DNA of 64,000 bases from Lacunisphaera sp044507675 (GTDB taxonomy: Bacteria > Verrucomicrobiota > Verrucomicrobiia > Opitutales > Opitutaceae): contig JBIQJF010000005.1 in the NCBI GenBank assembly GCA_044507675.1, positions 62,001-126,000 of the forward strand. The letters are read 5' to 3'. The notes beneath the pieces are model-generated. The model was not told the origin of the DNA and made no database searches. It saw only the letters and a program-made list of their open reading frames with translations. Position 1 is the first letter of the stretch; every line of letters starts with the position of its first letter. A program made the position numbers and the translations under genes. Of the stretch, positions 34,926 through 44,346 are shown in pieces.

Positions 34926-36857
34926 TCAGTATTCCCAGCGCAGGACGGCGGCGACATTGCGGCGAATTTCCCGGCGCACATTCGCGCCGCCGATTTCCGG
35001 GTGAGATGAATCGAGCAGGTTTCGTCCAACGAGGGAAAGTTCGAGATCCGGCCTCACCTTCCAACCGAACCGCACATCGAGTTCGGTATAAGCGGGCACC
35101 ACGCCGTTTCCATCCTCATAGGCGGGAACCTCCGCCACGCGCCGCAGGCTCAGCCAGAGTTCGCCCTTCGAACCCAGCCGGAAGGTATTGCGAAGGAAGA
35201 GCTGATTCTTCGGGAAACTCCCCTCGCCGTTTCCCTGCTCGAGGTCCGCACTCCAGGGCTTGAGCCACGTGCGCTGCCTCATGACGAATCCGCCCGTGCG
35301 CACGCGCCAGGCGGATGTGACCTCATAATCGAGAAACAGCTCCAAGCCGTAGCTCTCTCCCTCCACCCCGTTGGCCTGCACGATGGGCGTGCCGAATTCA
35401 ACGCTCCGCAGGTTGTCATACTGGTGATAATACGCGGTCGCCGTCACCAAAGCGTTGGGAGCGACCTGGCCGCGCCAGCCGACTTCGTATGAGTTGATGA
35501 TCTCGGAAACAAAATCCGGTCCGCCGGCGATGAAAAAGGGCGGTTCGGCGGGCGCGAAGAATCCCTTTTCAATGCGCGAAGGCGTGCGCGGCGCACGGCT
35601 TGCCGCCACCCAGACGGTGTGTTCCCCGTCCTGCCATGACAACCGCAACGTGGGATGATACTCCCATTCCGTGAAGTCGTTGTGCTCAAAGCGAAGCCCG
35701 GTGGTCAGCCGGAAGGCCTCGTCGCGCCATGTGATTTCGTGCTGGGCAAACACCGCGCCCAAATCGAGCCAGATGTCCTGCGGCAGAATCACGAAGCCCA
35801 CGCCGTCCCTGGCGCCATCGAAGATTCGCCGGTAGTTGAGCCCCCACAGAAACTGCTGCCGGTGGGTGAGCGTGAGGGTGTGTTGAAATTCCACATCCGT
35901 GGTGCGCGTTTCCTCGGTGAGGTTGCTGTTGATGTTTCGCACCACGTAGTCGTAGAAGCCGCGCACCCAGACACTGGAACCCGCGGCGAGTTCGCGTTCC
36001 CAGCGCAATAGCAGGTGCCCCGCGTCGTTCCGCACCAGATCCAACGGCCGGGCGTTGAAAACTCCCTCCATCCACTCGCCTTGGAATGTCAGTCCGCCGC
36101 CGTCATGCTTGTCGCCCCAATCGGCGCGGAACCCCGCCTGTTTCGCCCGCCAGGAATCGTGATTGTCTTCCGCACCGGACGGAGAATACGTGGCCTCCCG
36201 CTCGGTGTGTTTCGCATACACGCGCATCGCGCCGGTTTCGCCGAGACTGAAGCCTTGGCGCACCGCCACCTGGCTGCCCTGCGTCCCGCCCGAGATTTCC
36301 ACCAATCCTCCCAGCGTGTCGCGAGCGGATTTGGAGCGTAAATTGATCACGCCGTTTACCGCGTTGGCGCCCCAGTTCGAACCCGCGGGACCGCTGATCA
36401 CTTCAACGCTCGAGAGGTCGGGCAGAAAAACGTCGGTCGTATCCCAGAACACATTCGAGTAAAGCGGCAGGTAGGCGGTCCGGCCATCAACCAGGACGAG
36501 CAGTTTGTTGGATGCCGCATTCGTCCGCATGAAACCCCGCGCGTTCACGCCCCACTGCGAGGAAGACGCTTGGGCCACGAACAGCGAGGAGGCGAGGCGC
36601 AGCACCTCGGGCAATGAAGTCGCCCCGGTTATCCTACTGGCGTCACCGCTTATGTAGAAGACATTCCCTGCCACCCGCCTCAGCGCTTCGGGCCGGCGGG
36701 AAACCGACACCACCTCCTGCTGCAACAATTCCTCCACGCTCAACTGCTTCAACTGCGTCGCGTTGAGCAGGGTCGGCGATGTCGCCGGCCCTTCTTGCGC
36801 CAGCAGAGCTCCCGTCGCCAATCCCAAACCCATCAGCAGCGCTCCCAACCGGCGCAT
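34926..36857 (-). CDS. TonB-dependent outer membrane receptor
   Basis: This 643-aa protein has a signal peptide (MRRLGALLMGLGLATGALLAQ), then a LKQLSVEELLQQEVVSVSRR segment of the TonB-box/plug start, a plug domain with LLVLVDGRTAYLPLYSNVFWD and VEVISGPAGSNWGANAVNGVINL, and a 22-strand barrel ending in the terminal aromatic VLRWEY. Ligand is unknown; receptors of this short type in operon with YfiR and a kinase are predicted to sense envelope or substrate status. Candidate operator site C lies 107 nt upstream. ATG 36857 is the natural start for the signal peptide. Confidence 0.9.
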   Translation of the reverse strand: MRRLGALLMGLGLATGALLAQEGPATSPTLLNATQLKQLSVEELLQQEVVSVSRRPEALRRVAGNVFYISGDASRITGATSLPEVLRLASSLFVAQASSSQWGVNARGFMRTNAASNKLLVLVDGRTAYLPLYSNVFWDTTDVFLPDLSSVEVISGPAGSNWGANAVNGVINLRSKSARDTLGGLVEISGGTQGSQVAVRQGFSLGETGAMRVYAKHTEREATYSPSGAEDNHDSWRAKQAGFRADWGDKHDGGGLTFQGEWMEGVFNARPLDLVRNDAGHLLLRWERELAAGSSVWVRGFYDYVVRNINSNLTEETRTTDVEFQHTLTLTHRQQFLWGLNYRRIFDGARDGVGFVILPQDIWLDLGAVFAQHEITWRDEAFRLTTGLRFEHNDFTEWEYHPTLRLSWQDGEHTVWVAASRAPRTPSRIEKGFFAPAEPPFFIAGGPDFVSEIINSYEVGWRGQVAPNALVTATAYYHQYDNLRSVEFGTPIVQANGVEGESYGLELFLDYEVTSAWRVRTGGFVMRQRTWLKPWSADLEQGNGEGSFPKNQLFLRNTFRLGSKGELWLSLRRVAEVPAYEDGNGVVPAYTELDVRFGWKVRPDLELSLVGRNLLDSSHPEIGGANVRREIRRNVAAVLRWEY

Positions 36858-36963
36858 CGGTGGATAGCAGTAAGCGACGGTGCGACAAATCATAAGCGGT
36901 TGGGGAAACTGATTAAATCACCTTAAGAAGCCGGAGCAAACGGCTAAAACCGCGCAATTAATA

Positions 36964-36979
36964 TAGGTATATACCCCAT
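36964..36979. promoter_or_regulatory. Candidate operator, site C of shared TAGGT-N4-RCC motif
   Basis: TAGGTATATACCCCAT is located 107 nt upstream of the TonB receptor start and 121 nt upstream of the DUF2934 start. Its core GGTATATACC is a perfect palindrome. It matches site B closely. As with the other two sites, a regulatory role is inferred from recurrence in intergenic DNA. Confidence 0.35.
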
Positions 36980-37099
36980 TGGTTCCGTTGCCCGATTCCG
37001 GCGAAATTTTCTGAATCAAACCGACGGCGCTCATCCGGGCTGCGAAGCGGCAATGCACCTGATGGGCAGCTCGCCTCCGCAGCGTTACGCTTCCCCGCC

Positions 37100-37396
37100 A
37101 TGAAGAAGAAACAGAAATCTCCGGAGACACCTCTTTTTCCGAGGGACACGCGCATGGTTCCGCTCCATCAGGAGATCGCCACTCAAGCCTACATCCTTTG
37201 GGATCACTACGGCCAGCCGGAGGGCCGCGACGTGGAAATTTGGCTGGAAGCTGAGCGCCAGGTGCTGGGCGTTGATCGCGAGGTCAACCAGCAACCCGGC
37301 GGTGCGGTTGAATCGAAGCCGCTCGGTTCCGCCCTAGCGGCGGACGTCCCCGTCCAGAGCGACGGCAACTTCATCGCAGCCCGGCTGCATCGGTGA
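37100..37396 (+). CDS. DUF2934 family small protein
   Basis: This 98-aa protein has the DUF2934 core: IATQAYILWDHYGQPEGRDVEIWLEAERQVLG at about residues 25-56. The N terminus is basic (MKKKQKSPETP) and the C terminus is low in complexity. Proteins of this family are short helical proteins of unknown function, frequently encoded near stress genes. It begins a pair with the CsbD-like gene 127 nt downstream. Confidence 0.75.
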   Translation: MKKKQKSPETPLFPRDTRMVPLHQEIATQAYILWDHYGQPEGRDVEIWLEAERQVLGVDREVNQQPGGAVESKPLGSALAADVPVQSDGNFIAARLHR

Positions 37397-37523
37397 ATCT
37401 CCGGGGCCCGCCTACGGAATCGCTCGGATGGGCACGATGCAGGGAATTGCCTATGCTGCCGCCCGGTGCCGGGGCTTTTCCCCGGGACGATCCATTTGCG
37501 ACCAATCACTGGAGGAACCAACC

Positions 37524-37730
37524 ATGACAACTTCCACCACCACGCTCAGGGAAACCTGGGGCTTGATCAAAACCCGCCTGAAGGCGCGCTACGCCGAATT
37601 GACCGACAACGACCTCGCTTATGTCCACGGTGAGGCGGACCTGGTAATCGGACGCATTCAGGAAAAGACCGGCGCGTCGCGCGAAGACATCCTCAGCATC
37701 ATGCAAACCGCGCAGGAACAATCGGGTTGA
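37524..37730 (+). CDS. CsbD family general stress protein
   Basis: This 68-aa protein has the CsbD pattern: TWGLIKTRLKARYAELTDNDLAYVHGEADLVIGRIQEKTG. CsbD-like proteins are induced by general stress and osmotic shock (sigma-B in Bacillus). The start at 37524 has a strong ribosome binding site, GGAGGA at 37511-37516. It sits just upstream of the opg operon, 73 nt from opgG, but belongs functionally with the stress genes. Confidence 0.82.
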   Translation: MTTSTTTLRETWGLIKTRLKARYAELTDNDLAYVHGEADLVIGRIQEKTGASREDILSIMQTAQEQSG

Positions 37731-37803
37731 AAACGTTTCCCGCCGGGTTCCATCCCCGCTTCTCCCCTCGCCTGTCGTCCGCGCCGATCCGGCGCAGATT
37801 GCC

Positions 37804-39330
37804 ATGAATCATTTCCCATTTTTGCGCACAATCGCCGCGCTGCTCCTGGTCATCGCGGCCGGTTTGGTCGCCTTCGCCGTGGAACGCCTGACGGTGGATC
37901 ACGCATACGTCACGCGACTCGCCGAAGCGCTGGCCGCACAACCGCACAAACCTGCCGAACGACAGGTGACCGAGTATTTCCGAAAAATGAATTATGACGA
38001 CTACCGTCGCATCATTTTCCGCACGGACAAATCCCTGTGGCGCGACACCGGCCTGCGCTTCCAGCTCCAGTTTTTTCATCCGGGCTACCTGTTCAGGCGC
38101 ATGGTGCGACTGAACGAGTTCACCGACACGCATGCGCAGCCCATCGCGTTTTCGCAGGACTTCTTCGAATATAAGGATCTGGAGGTGCCCATGCTCAGCC
38201 GGCGAGGTTTGGATTTCGCGGGCTTCCGAATCCTGCATCCCATCAACCAGCCGGACAAGTGGGACGAGGTGATCTCCTTTCTTGGCGCGAGTTACTTTCG
38301 CGGCGTCGCGCGCCAGCAGGCCTACGGCGCCTCTGCGCGCGGCCTCGCCGTGAATGCCGGCGGGCCGGCCTTGGAGGAATTCCCGGAATTCGTCGAATAC
38401 TGGATCGGAAAGCCCGGACCCGATGCCAACACGATAACCGTGCACGCCCTGCTCGACAGCCCGAGTGTCGCCGGCGCCTACACGTTCGTGATCACGCCGG
38501 GTGAAGAAACCGTCGTCGAAACCCGGGCCACGTTGTTTTTCCGTCACGCCGTGGATGTGCCCGGCTTCGTTCCACTGAGCAGCATGTTCTGGTTCGCCGA
38601 GGACTCGCCCACCCGATTCGGCGATTTCCGTCCGGAGGTCCATGATTCCGACGGCCTGCTCGTCGCCCCCGATGCCAACACCCGGGTGTGGCGTCCGCTC
38701 CGCAATCCCCGCGCGACGGAACACACCGATTTCGATGCACCGGCCTTCGCAGGTTTCGGCCTGTTGCAACGCGACCGCGAGCACCGCAGCTACGTTGATA
38801 TTGAAGCCAATTACGAACGGCGCGCCAGTGTCTGGATCGAACCCATCGGAAACTGGCCGGCCGGCCGCGTGCGGCTCGTCGAGATTCCCACGAAGAACGA
38901 ATACCACGACAACATCACCGCCTTCTGGACCCCGACAGGAAAGATCGAGGCGGGCCGGCGCTACGAACTCGCCTGGCGGCAACGCTGGACCAATGCGCCT
39001 ATTTTCGGCGGACCGCCCGGCTGGGTCAGTGCCACGCGCCAATCCCTGCGCGAAGGAGGCTCACCCGATCGCACGAAATATGTCATCGATTTCGACGCCA
39101 CGTCCCTCTCCCACCTGCCCGCGGATGCGACGCTCACCGCCGACGTGACGGTGAGCACCGGCGCCAAGGTCGAAAACGCGCAGGTGTTTCGCAACATGGC
39201 CACGGGCTCCCGGCGCATGGTGCTGGTGCTTTCCGCGCCGGCGGATTGTCCGCCGGTCGAAATCCGCGCCCGACTACTGTTGGCCGATCAGCCCGTAACC
39301 GAAACCTGGGCGATGCGGTGGCAGCCATGA
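37804..39330 (+). CDS. opgG: Glucan biosynthesis protein OpgG (MdoG)
   Basis: This 508-aa protein has an N-terminal hydrophobic export signal (LRTIAALLLVIAAGLVAFAV) and the conserved OpgG/D body: RIIFRTDKSLWRDTGLRFQL, PIAFSQDFFEY, ISFLGASYFRGVARQQAYGASARGLAVN and FTDHTP-like C-terminal regions. Length matches the family (E. coli OpgG 511 aa). OpgG acts in the periplasm with OpgH to make branched osmoregulated periplasmic glucans. It overlaps by 4 nt (ATGA 39327-39330) with a short membrane-anchored gene, followed by opgH. Confidence 0.92.
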   Translation: MNHFPFLRTIAALLLVIAAGLVAFAVERLTVDHAYVTRLAEALAAQPHKPAERQVTEYFRKMNYDDYRRIIFRTDKSLWRDTGLRFQLQFFHPGYLFRRMVRLNEFTDTHAQPIAFSQDFFEYKDLEVPMLSRRGLDFAGFRILHPINQPDKWDEVISFLGASYFRGVARQQAYGASARGLAVNAGGPALEEFPEFVEYWIGKPGPDANTITVHALLDSPSVAGAYTFVITPGEETVVETRATLFFRHAVDVPGFVPLSSMFWFAEDSPTRFGDFRPEVHDSDGLLVAPDANTRVWRPLRNPRATEHTDFDAPAFAGFGLLQRDREHRSYVDIEANYERRASVWIEPIGNWPAGRVRLVEIPTKNEYHDNITAFWTPTGKIEAGRRYELAWRQRWTNAPIFGGPPGWVSATRQSLREGGSPDRTKYVIDFDATSLSHLPADATLTADVTVSTGAKVENAQVFRNMATGSRRMVLVLSAPADCPPVEIRARLLLADQPVTETWAMRWQP

Positions 39331-39827
39331 CCTTCATTCCCTTTCCATCCAAACAATCACCCTCGCGCTCGGACCGCCGGGCTTGCGCCTACCTGCGCTT
39401 GTGCGGTGTGGAGCCGGCCGAGGCCGACGCGCTGACCACGCGACCGGTTGAAAAAATACAGGATGACTTCGACGAGTGGGCAAAATCGCTGGGACTCATC
39501 ACCTCGAACCAGCCATCCGTGCAACCCAAAGCCCTCGCGCGAGCGCAGGTGCTGCTGGCCAAAATTCCGGCGCGCTGGCCTCGACACTTTTTGCAGAGTC
39601 CGCCCACTCCCGAAATCACCGCCGCCGCCCAAGCGGTGCAATTGCAGCCCGTTCGCCCGCTTCGCCAGACGAACATGGCGCCCCAACCCATCGATCTCGG
39701 GCCGGTGGCCGACGTGGCGCATGAAACTTGGCGAACTTTCGACACGTGGCCCGTGCTGCGCGGTCTAACCACTTGGGTGCTCTTCGCCCTCCTCCTCATC
39801 GCGGTTTTCTACGTGGTCCGATTCTGA
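39327..39827 (+). CDS. Uncharacterised opg operon protein with C-terminal membrane anchor
   Basis: This 166-aa protein is soluble for its first 140 residues (acidic helix TRPVEKIQDDFDEWAKSLGL, then Pro/Gln-rich linker) and ends with a single membrane segment (WVLFALLLIAVFYVVRF). It overlaps opgG by 4 nt and ends one base before opgH. I do not recognise a family. E. coli OpgH has a long cytoplasmic N-terminal extension before its first membrane segment; this protein may be the detached equivalent, because the OpgH here starts directly at TM1. That is inference from position and layout. Confidence 0.7.
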   Translation: MTFIPFPSKQSPSRSDRRACAYLRLCGVEPAEADALTTRPVEKIQDDFDEWAKSLGLITSNQPSVQPKALARAQVLLAKIPARWPRHFLQSPPTPEITAAAQAVQLQPVRPLRQTNMAPQPIDLGPVADVAHETWRTFDTWPVLRGLTTWVLFALLLIAVFYVVRF

Positions 39828-39828
39828 C

Positions 39829-42051
39829 ATGTCCGCCTCCTTCCAAACCTTGCTCACGGCCGAACGCATTATGCGGCGTCGCATGGCGATTCTCAGTTTC
39901 GTGGTGTTCTTCACGGGCATCGCCGCGCTGGGCATGGCGGACCTGCTGTGGGGTTCGCCGCTGCGCGCATGGGCGGGACTGGTCTGGCTGCTGTTCATCG
40001 GGCTCTTCGCATTCGTCGCTTTTGGTGCCGCCCATGCCTTTTTCGGATTCATGATCCGGCGACGCCGGAGCCGCGACCCGTGCGCCATCGGTCGCAGCCT
40101 TCCCGCCGATGAAGAGGCCTCCGTCGGGCTGGCGCCCACCGCCATCGTGATGCCGGTCTTCAACGAATCACCCGCGCGCATCTGCGCGGGCCTCGCCGCT
40201 ATCTACCGCTCGGTTGAGCGCACCGGCCAGTTGGAGCACTTCCATTTCTACATCCTGAGCGATTCGAACGATCCCGACCAATGGGTGGAAGAGGAACTGG
40301 GCTGGGCGCGTCTGGTTGGCGAATTGGGCGCGGCCGGCCGGATCTTCTATCGTCGCCGGCGATGCAATTCGAACAAGAAGGCGGGCAACATCGCGGATTT
40401 CTGCCGTCGCTGGGGACGGAGTTATCGATACATGCTGGTGCTCGACGCCGACAGCATCATGGCGGGTGACACCATCGTGCGGCTGGTCCGGCTGATGGAG
40501 CACAATCCCGGCGCCGGTCTAATCCAGACTGCACCCTCTCTCGTTCGCGGGCGCACGTTTTTCGCGCGAACCCAGCAGTTCGCGAGCCGCCTCTATGGAC
40601 CGGTTTTTCAATCCGGGCTGGCCTACTGGCAGGTGAGCGAGGGCAACTATTGGGGACACAACGCCATTATCCGGCTGGCGCCGTTCATTGAGCATTGCGC
40701 GCTGCCACCGCTGCCCGGTCGCGAGCCTTTTGGTGGAAAAATCCTCAGTCACGACTTCGTGGAAGCCGCGCTGTTGCGACGCGCGGGATGGTCGGTGTGG
40801 CTCGCGGGAGACCTCGATGGCACCTATGAGGAACTTCCACCGACATTGCTCGATTACGCGCGGCGCGATCGACGCTGGTGTCAGGGCAACCTGCAGCATT
40901 TCTGGCTGCTGTTTGCGCGCGGCATCCATGGCATCAATCGCGTCCATTTCTTTCTCGGTATCCTGGCCTACGCTTCCTCGCTGATCTGGCTCATCTCGCT
41001 TCTGTTCGGCACGCTGCTGGCCGTCGGTTTCGCACGCACCGGCCTCACGTGGTTGCCCGAACCCGCCTTGGCAAACATGGTCGGCCGCTCCGCTGCGTGG
41101 CAGGCCGGAGCATTGGCCATTCTGACTTTTTTCCTGCTGTTCATGCCCAAGGTGCTGGCCGTGCTGGATCGGCGTCGGCAACCCGGGGGGCTCCGCTCGT
41201 TCGGCGGCGCCATGCGAACCTGCACCAGCGTCCTGCTGGAAACCGTGCTTTCTGTTTTCCAGGCACCGATCCTTATGCTCTTCCATGCCAATTTTGTGAT
41301 CGTAACGGTATTCGGCCAGGGCGTGCGCTGGGTCGCGCAACGACGCGATGGCCACACTACGTGGCGAGAGGCGCTCCTCAGTCATGCGGGCCAGACCACG
41401 GTCGGGCTCGTCTGGCTCATCCTGCTGATGGTCTATTCGCCTACGCTGGTGCCTTGGATGGCTCCGGTGCTGGCTGGTCTGCTGCTTTCTTCCCTTTTCT
41501 CGCAGGTCACCGCGCGCGAAAATTTGGGCTCGGCACTGCGCCGTCGCGGGTTGCTCTGCACGCCCGAGGAAATCGTGCCGTCCGCCGAGCTACGCGACAT
41601 CGAAGCCAGGCTTCAAGAATCCTCCCGCGCCGACAGCGTGCGCAGAACGGGCTTGGGATTCTCCCGCGCGGTGCTCGATCCACTGGCCAACGCGGTGCAT
41701 TGCGCCCTCCAGCGCGAACGTCTTCGGCAGCCCGACGCCACCCGCCGTTACCTGCAAAAACTGGAGATGAAAGCGCTTCAGTCAGGACCCGACGCCCTCA
41801 CCGGCCCTGAAAAGCATTTCCTGCTCACGGATCCCGCGGCCATGATGCGCCTGCACCGCTCCGTGTGGACGCAACCTCGCGATACCTTGGCGGAGAGCTG
41901 GCAGGAAGCTTTGGCCCGCTGCGATCCCGCCGAACCGGCTTCCTTCGCCCGCGAATCACGGCCGCCCGCGCATGCCGCGTTCCGGCCGGACTCGGCGTGG
42001 AGTTTTCCGTCTGAACAAAGCTTTCAGGTTCCGTCGGTCCGAAAAATTTAA
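39829..42051 (+). CDS. opgH: Glucan glucosyltransferase OpgH (MdoH), GT2 family
   Basis: This 740-aa membrane glycosyltransferase has N-terminal membrane helices (LSFVVFFTGIAALGMADLLWG, WLLFIGLFAFVAFGAAHAFFG), a large cytosolic GT2 domain with PTAIVMPVFNES, the DxD motif LDADSIM (Asp206/Asp208), LSHDFVEAALLRRAGW and a Q/RxxRW-type product-binding site RRDRRWCQGN (345-354). C-terminal membrane helices follow. OpgH polymerises the beta-1,2-glucan backbone from UDP-glucose on the cytosolic face. It is shorter than the E. coli enzyme (847 aa), mainly at the N terminus; the preceding small gene may supply that part. Confidence 0.93.
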   Translation: MSASFQTLLTAERIMRRRMAILSFVVFFTGIAALGMADLLWGSPLRAWAGLVWLLFIGLFAFVAFGAAHAFFGFMIRRRRSRDPCAIGRSLPADEEASVGLAPTAIVMPVFNESPARICAGLAAIYRSVERTGQLEHFHFYILSDSNDPDQWVEEELGWARLVGELGAAGRIFYRRRRCNSNKKAGNIADFCRRWGRSYRYMLVLDADSIMAGDTIVRLVRLMEHNPGAGLIQTAPSLVRGRTFFARTQQFASRLYGPVFQSGLAYWQVSEGNYWGHNAIIRLAPFIEHCALPPLPGREPFGGKILSHDFVEAALLRRAGWSVWLAGDLDGTYEELPPTLLDYARRDRRWCQGNLQHFWLLFARGIHGINRVHFFLGILAYASSLIWLISLLFGTLLAVGFARTGLTWLPEPALANMVGRSAAWQAGALAILTFFLLFMPKVLAVLDRRRQPGGLRSFGGAMRTCTSVLLETVLSVFQAPILMLFHANFVIVTVFGQGVRWVAQRRDGHTTWREALLSHAGQTTVGLVWLILLMVYSPTLVPWMAPVLAGLLLSSLFSQVTARENLGSALRRRGLLCTPEEIVPSAELRDIEARLQESSRADSVRRTGLGFSRAVLDPLANAVHCALQRERLRQPDATRRYLQKLEMKALQSGPDALTGPEKHFLLTDPAAMMRLHRSVWTQPRDTLAESWQEALARCDPAEPASFARESRPPAHAAFRPDSAWSFPSEQSFQVPSVRKI

Positions 42052-42093
42052 TCCGGCACTTTGTGCCTTCGGGGAAAGACCAATCCTTGGTTC

Positions 42094-44346
42094 ATGAAAC
42101 TGCATCGCACACCCGCGCGCTACCTCATCACCCGGCTCGCCCGGGCCTACGGGTTTTTGGATCCGGTCGCCCTGCTGGGCCGGTTGCGGGGATTTTCGCA
42201 ACAATCCGAAGTCGGCGAACCCATTGATCTGCTGCGCGCCGGCATGCTCTTTCACGCGCGCGGCTTGGTAAATACCAAGGCGATCCAGCACAATCTGGAC
42301 TGGGTCTGGCCATATTGGGTCGAACGACAGTTCAACCCCGCTGATCCGTCGTTCATCCCGCGCGCGTTTTCGTTCAGCCATATCAATCTCACTCACCGCA
42401 ACTGGACCGCGGTCGGCCGGCCGGACTATCCTTTCTATCCCATCGTGGATCCCCGCGGCCTCGTGACTCCGCTGTTCGATGGCTGGTCGCTGGACTTCTG
42501 GTTCGTGCCCGAAAAAGGCCGGCCCCTCTTCCCTTCGCAACTCGCCAGCTTCGAGCAGGAACTGCTGACGGACGGTCGCCTGCATGTTCAATCGCGCGCG
42601 CAGGCGGCAGACACGACACTCGTCACCGATGTGGAACTGGGCCTCGAGCCCGACGCGCATTGCTCGATCCGTCTCACTTGTTCGTCCGCCACCGCGGGCC
42701 ATGTGGCCGTCGCTTTGCGTCCCTACAATCCGGAGGGCGTCAGCTTCATCAGCACGGTCGAAGTCAGGGATGCCGGTCGCACGTGGGTGGTGAATGACCG
42801 GCATCAAGTCCTGTTCGATCAGGTCCCCGTGCGAAACTTGATCTCCAACTACCACGAAGGCGACATTTCGCTGCGCCTCGAAGCCGCCGCCACGTCCACC
42901 CAGATCGAATGTTCCGCGGGAATGGCGACCGCGGCGGCGCTTTTTCCCGTGCAGGGAACGATGAGCACGCCGTTGACGATTCGCGCGCCCATCTACGACG
43001 AGTTAAAACCGACCAAGCGTCCCGCCGCGCCCGCGCCCGGCACGTGGACAACCGCGCTGGCATCGCTCGCGCGGCTCACGTTGCCCGACGCCCGGCTTCA
43101 GCGCCTCTACGATCTCGCCCGCCATAGCATCGTGCTGTTCTCGCCGGGCGAAGTTTATCCCGGTCCCTATACCTACAAGCGCTTCTGGTTCCGTGATGCC
43201 GTTCTCATCCTGCATCCCCTCCTCACGCTCGGCGGTATCGAGCGCGTGCGGCGCGCGCTCGACCAATTCGCGCCACGTCAGCGCCGCGACGGTTACTATC
43301 TCTCGCAGGAAGGTGAATGGGACAGCAACGGCGAGGTTCTCTGGATGTTGGGGCGCTTCGCCCGGCTCGCTGGCGAACCGCCTTCCGCCGAGTGGCTCGC
43401 ATCCGCCGTCAAAGGCGCGCGCTGGATCCAGCGCAAACGGCTGCCACGCGACGGGCGCCGTCCCGAATCAGGCTTGTTGCCCGCCGGCTTCAGCGCGGAA
43501 CATCTCGGCCCGAACGATTTTTATTATTGGGACGACTTCTGGGCGGTCGCCGGACTTCAGGAATTTTCCCGCCTGCCGGGAGTTCCTGCCGACTTGGCCG
43601 AAGAATGTGATCGGGAAGCGACCGAGTTTCTCGCGACGATCGAACGCTCCATTCCGGCCGGACCCAACCGCCGTTTCCCCGGAGCCATTCCCGCCTCTCC
43701 CTATCGCCGGATGGATGCCGGCGCCATCGGCTCGATCGTAGCCGACTATCCGCTGCAGCTTTTTCGCGCCGGCGATCCGCGCATCCTGCGCACCGCCGAC
43801 TACCTCCGTGATCATTCATTTCATAACGGGGTGTTCATGCAGAACATGATTCACTCCGGCCTGAACGTTTATCTGACGATTCATCTGGCCCAAGTCTGGT
43901 TGCGCGCCGGCCAGCCCGAGGCCGTCTGGCCGCTCTTGGAACGCATCGCGGATCTGGCTTCACCCACCGGTCAATGGCCTGAGGCCATCCATCCTCGCAC
44001 CGGCGGCGGCTGCATGGGCGACGGTCAACACATCTGGGCCGCGGCCGAATGGCTCATGCTGATGCGCAATCTTTTCGTGCGCGAAGAAGGCGATCACCTC
44101 GTCTTTGGCGCCGGTCTCGCTCCGGCCTGGCTTTCCGCCGGTCCCGTCCAGTTGGAACCCACTCTCACCCCGCACGGACCCGTCGGCGTGCGGTTCACTG
44201 CCAATTCGATCGGCGTCGAAGTGTTGTTGGATCCCGCCTGGCGCGGCGCCGCCCCCGCTTTCGATTTTCGCGTGCCCGGCTGCACCCCCGAAACGGTGCC
44301 CGCCGGCTCCACGCTCACCCAGTTTCAACTTCTATCACTCCAATGA
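42094..44346 (+). CDS. Six-hairpin (alpha/alpha)6 glycosidase-like protein
   Basis: This 750-aa protein has an N-terminal beta-sandwich-like half (about residues 1-320) and an (alpha/alpha)6-barrel half with YTYKRFWFRDAVLILHPLL, SQEGEWDSNGEVLWMLGRF, LGPNDFYYWDDFWAVAGLQ and PRTGGGCMGDGQHIWAAAEW. The acidic WFRDA, GEWDSNGE and YYWDDF segments resemble catalytic positions in glucoamylase/amylo-1,6-glucosidase-like families. There is no signal peptide, so it acts in the cytosol. In an opg operon it may trim or recycle glucans. ATG 42094 is chosen over an upstream TTG. It overlaps the next GT4 gene by 4 nt. Confidence 0.75.
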   Translation: MKLHRTPARYLITRLARAYGFLDPVALLGRLRGFSQQSEVGEPIDLLRAGMLFHARGLVNTKAIQHNLDWVWPYWVERQFNPADPSFIPRAFSFSHINLTHRNWTAVGRPDYPFYPIVDPRGLVTPLFDGWSLDFWFVPEKGRPLFPSQLASFEQELLTDGRLHVQSRAQAADTTLVTDVELGLEPDAHCSIRLTCSSATAGHVAVALRPYNPEGVSFISTVEVRDAGRTWVVNDRHQVLFDQVPVRNLISNYHEGDISLRLEAAATSTQIECSAGMATAAALFPVQGTMSTPLTIRAPIYDELKPTKRPAAPAPGTWTTALASLARLTLPDARLQRLYDLARHSIVLFSPGEVYPGPYTYKRFWFRDAVLILHPLLTLGGIERVRRALDQFAPRQRRDGYYLSQEGEWDSNGEVLWMLGRFARLAGEPPSAEWLASAVKGARWIQRKRLPRDGRRPESGLLPAGFSAEHLGPNDFYYWDDFWAVAGLQEFSRLPGVPADLAEECDREATEFLATIERSIPAGPNRRFPGAIPASPYRRMDAGAIGSIVADYPLQLFRAGDPRILRTADYLRDHSFHNGVFMQNMIHSGLNVYLTIHLAQVWLRAGQPEAVWPLLERIADLASPTGQWPEAIHPRTGGGCMGDGQHIWAAAEWLMLMRNLFVREEGDHLVFGAGLAPAWLSAGPVQLEPTLTPHGPVGVRFTANSIGVEVLLDPAWRGAAPAFDFRVPGCTPETVPAGSTLTQFQLLSLQ

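Noticed and set aside
37699..39042. Long minus-strand open frame over opgG
   Set aside because: Antisense to opgG, with no family motif and a composition typical of reverse-frame translation.
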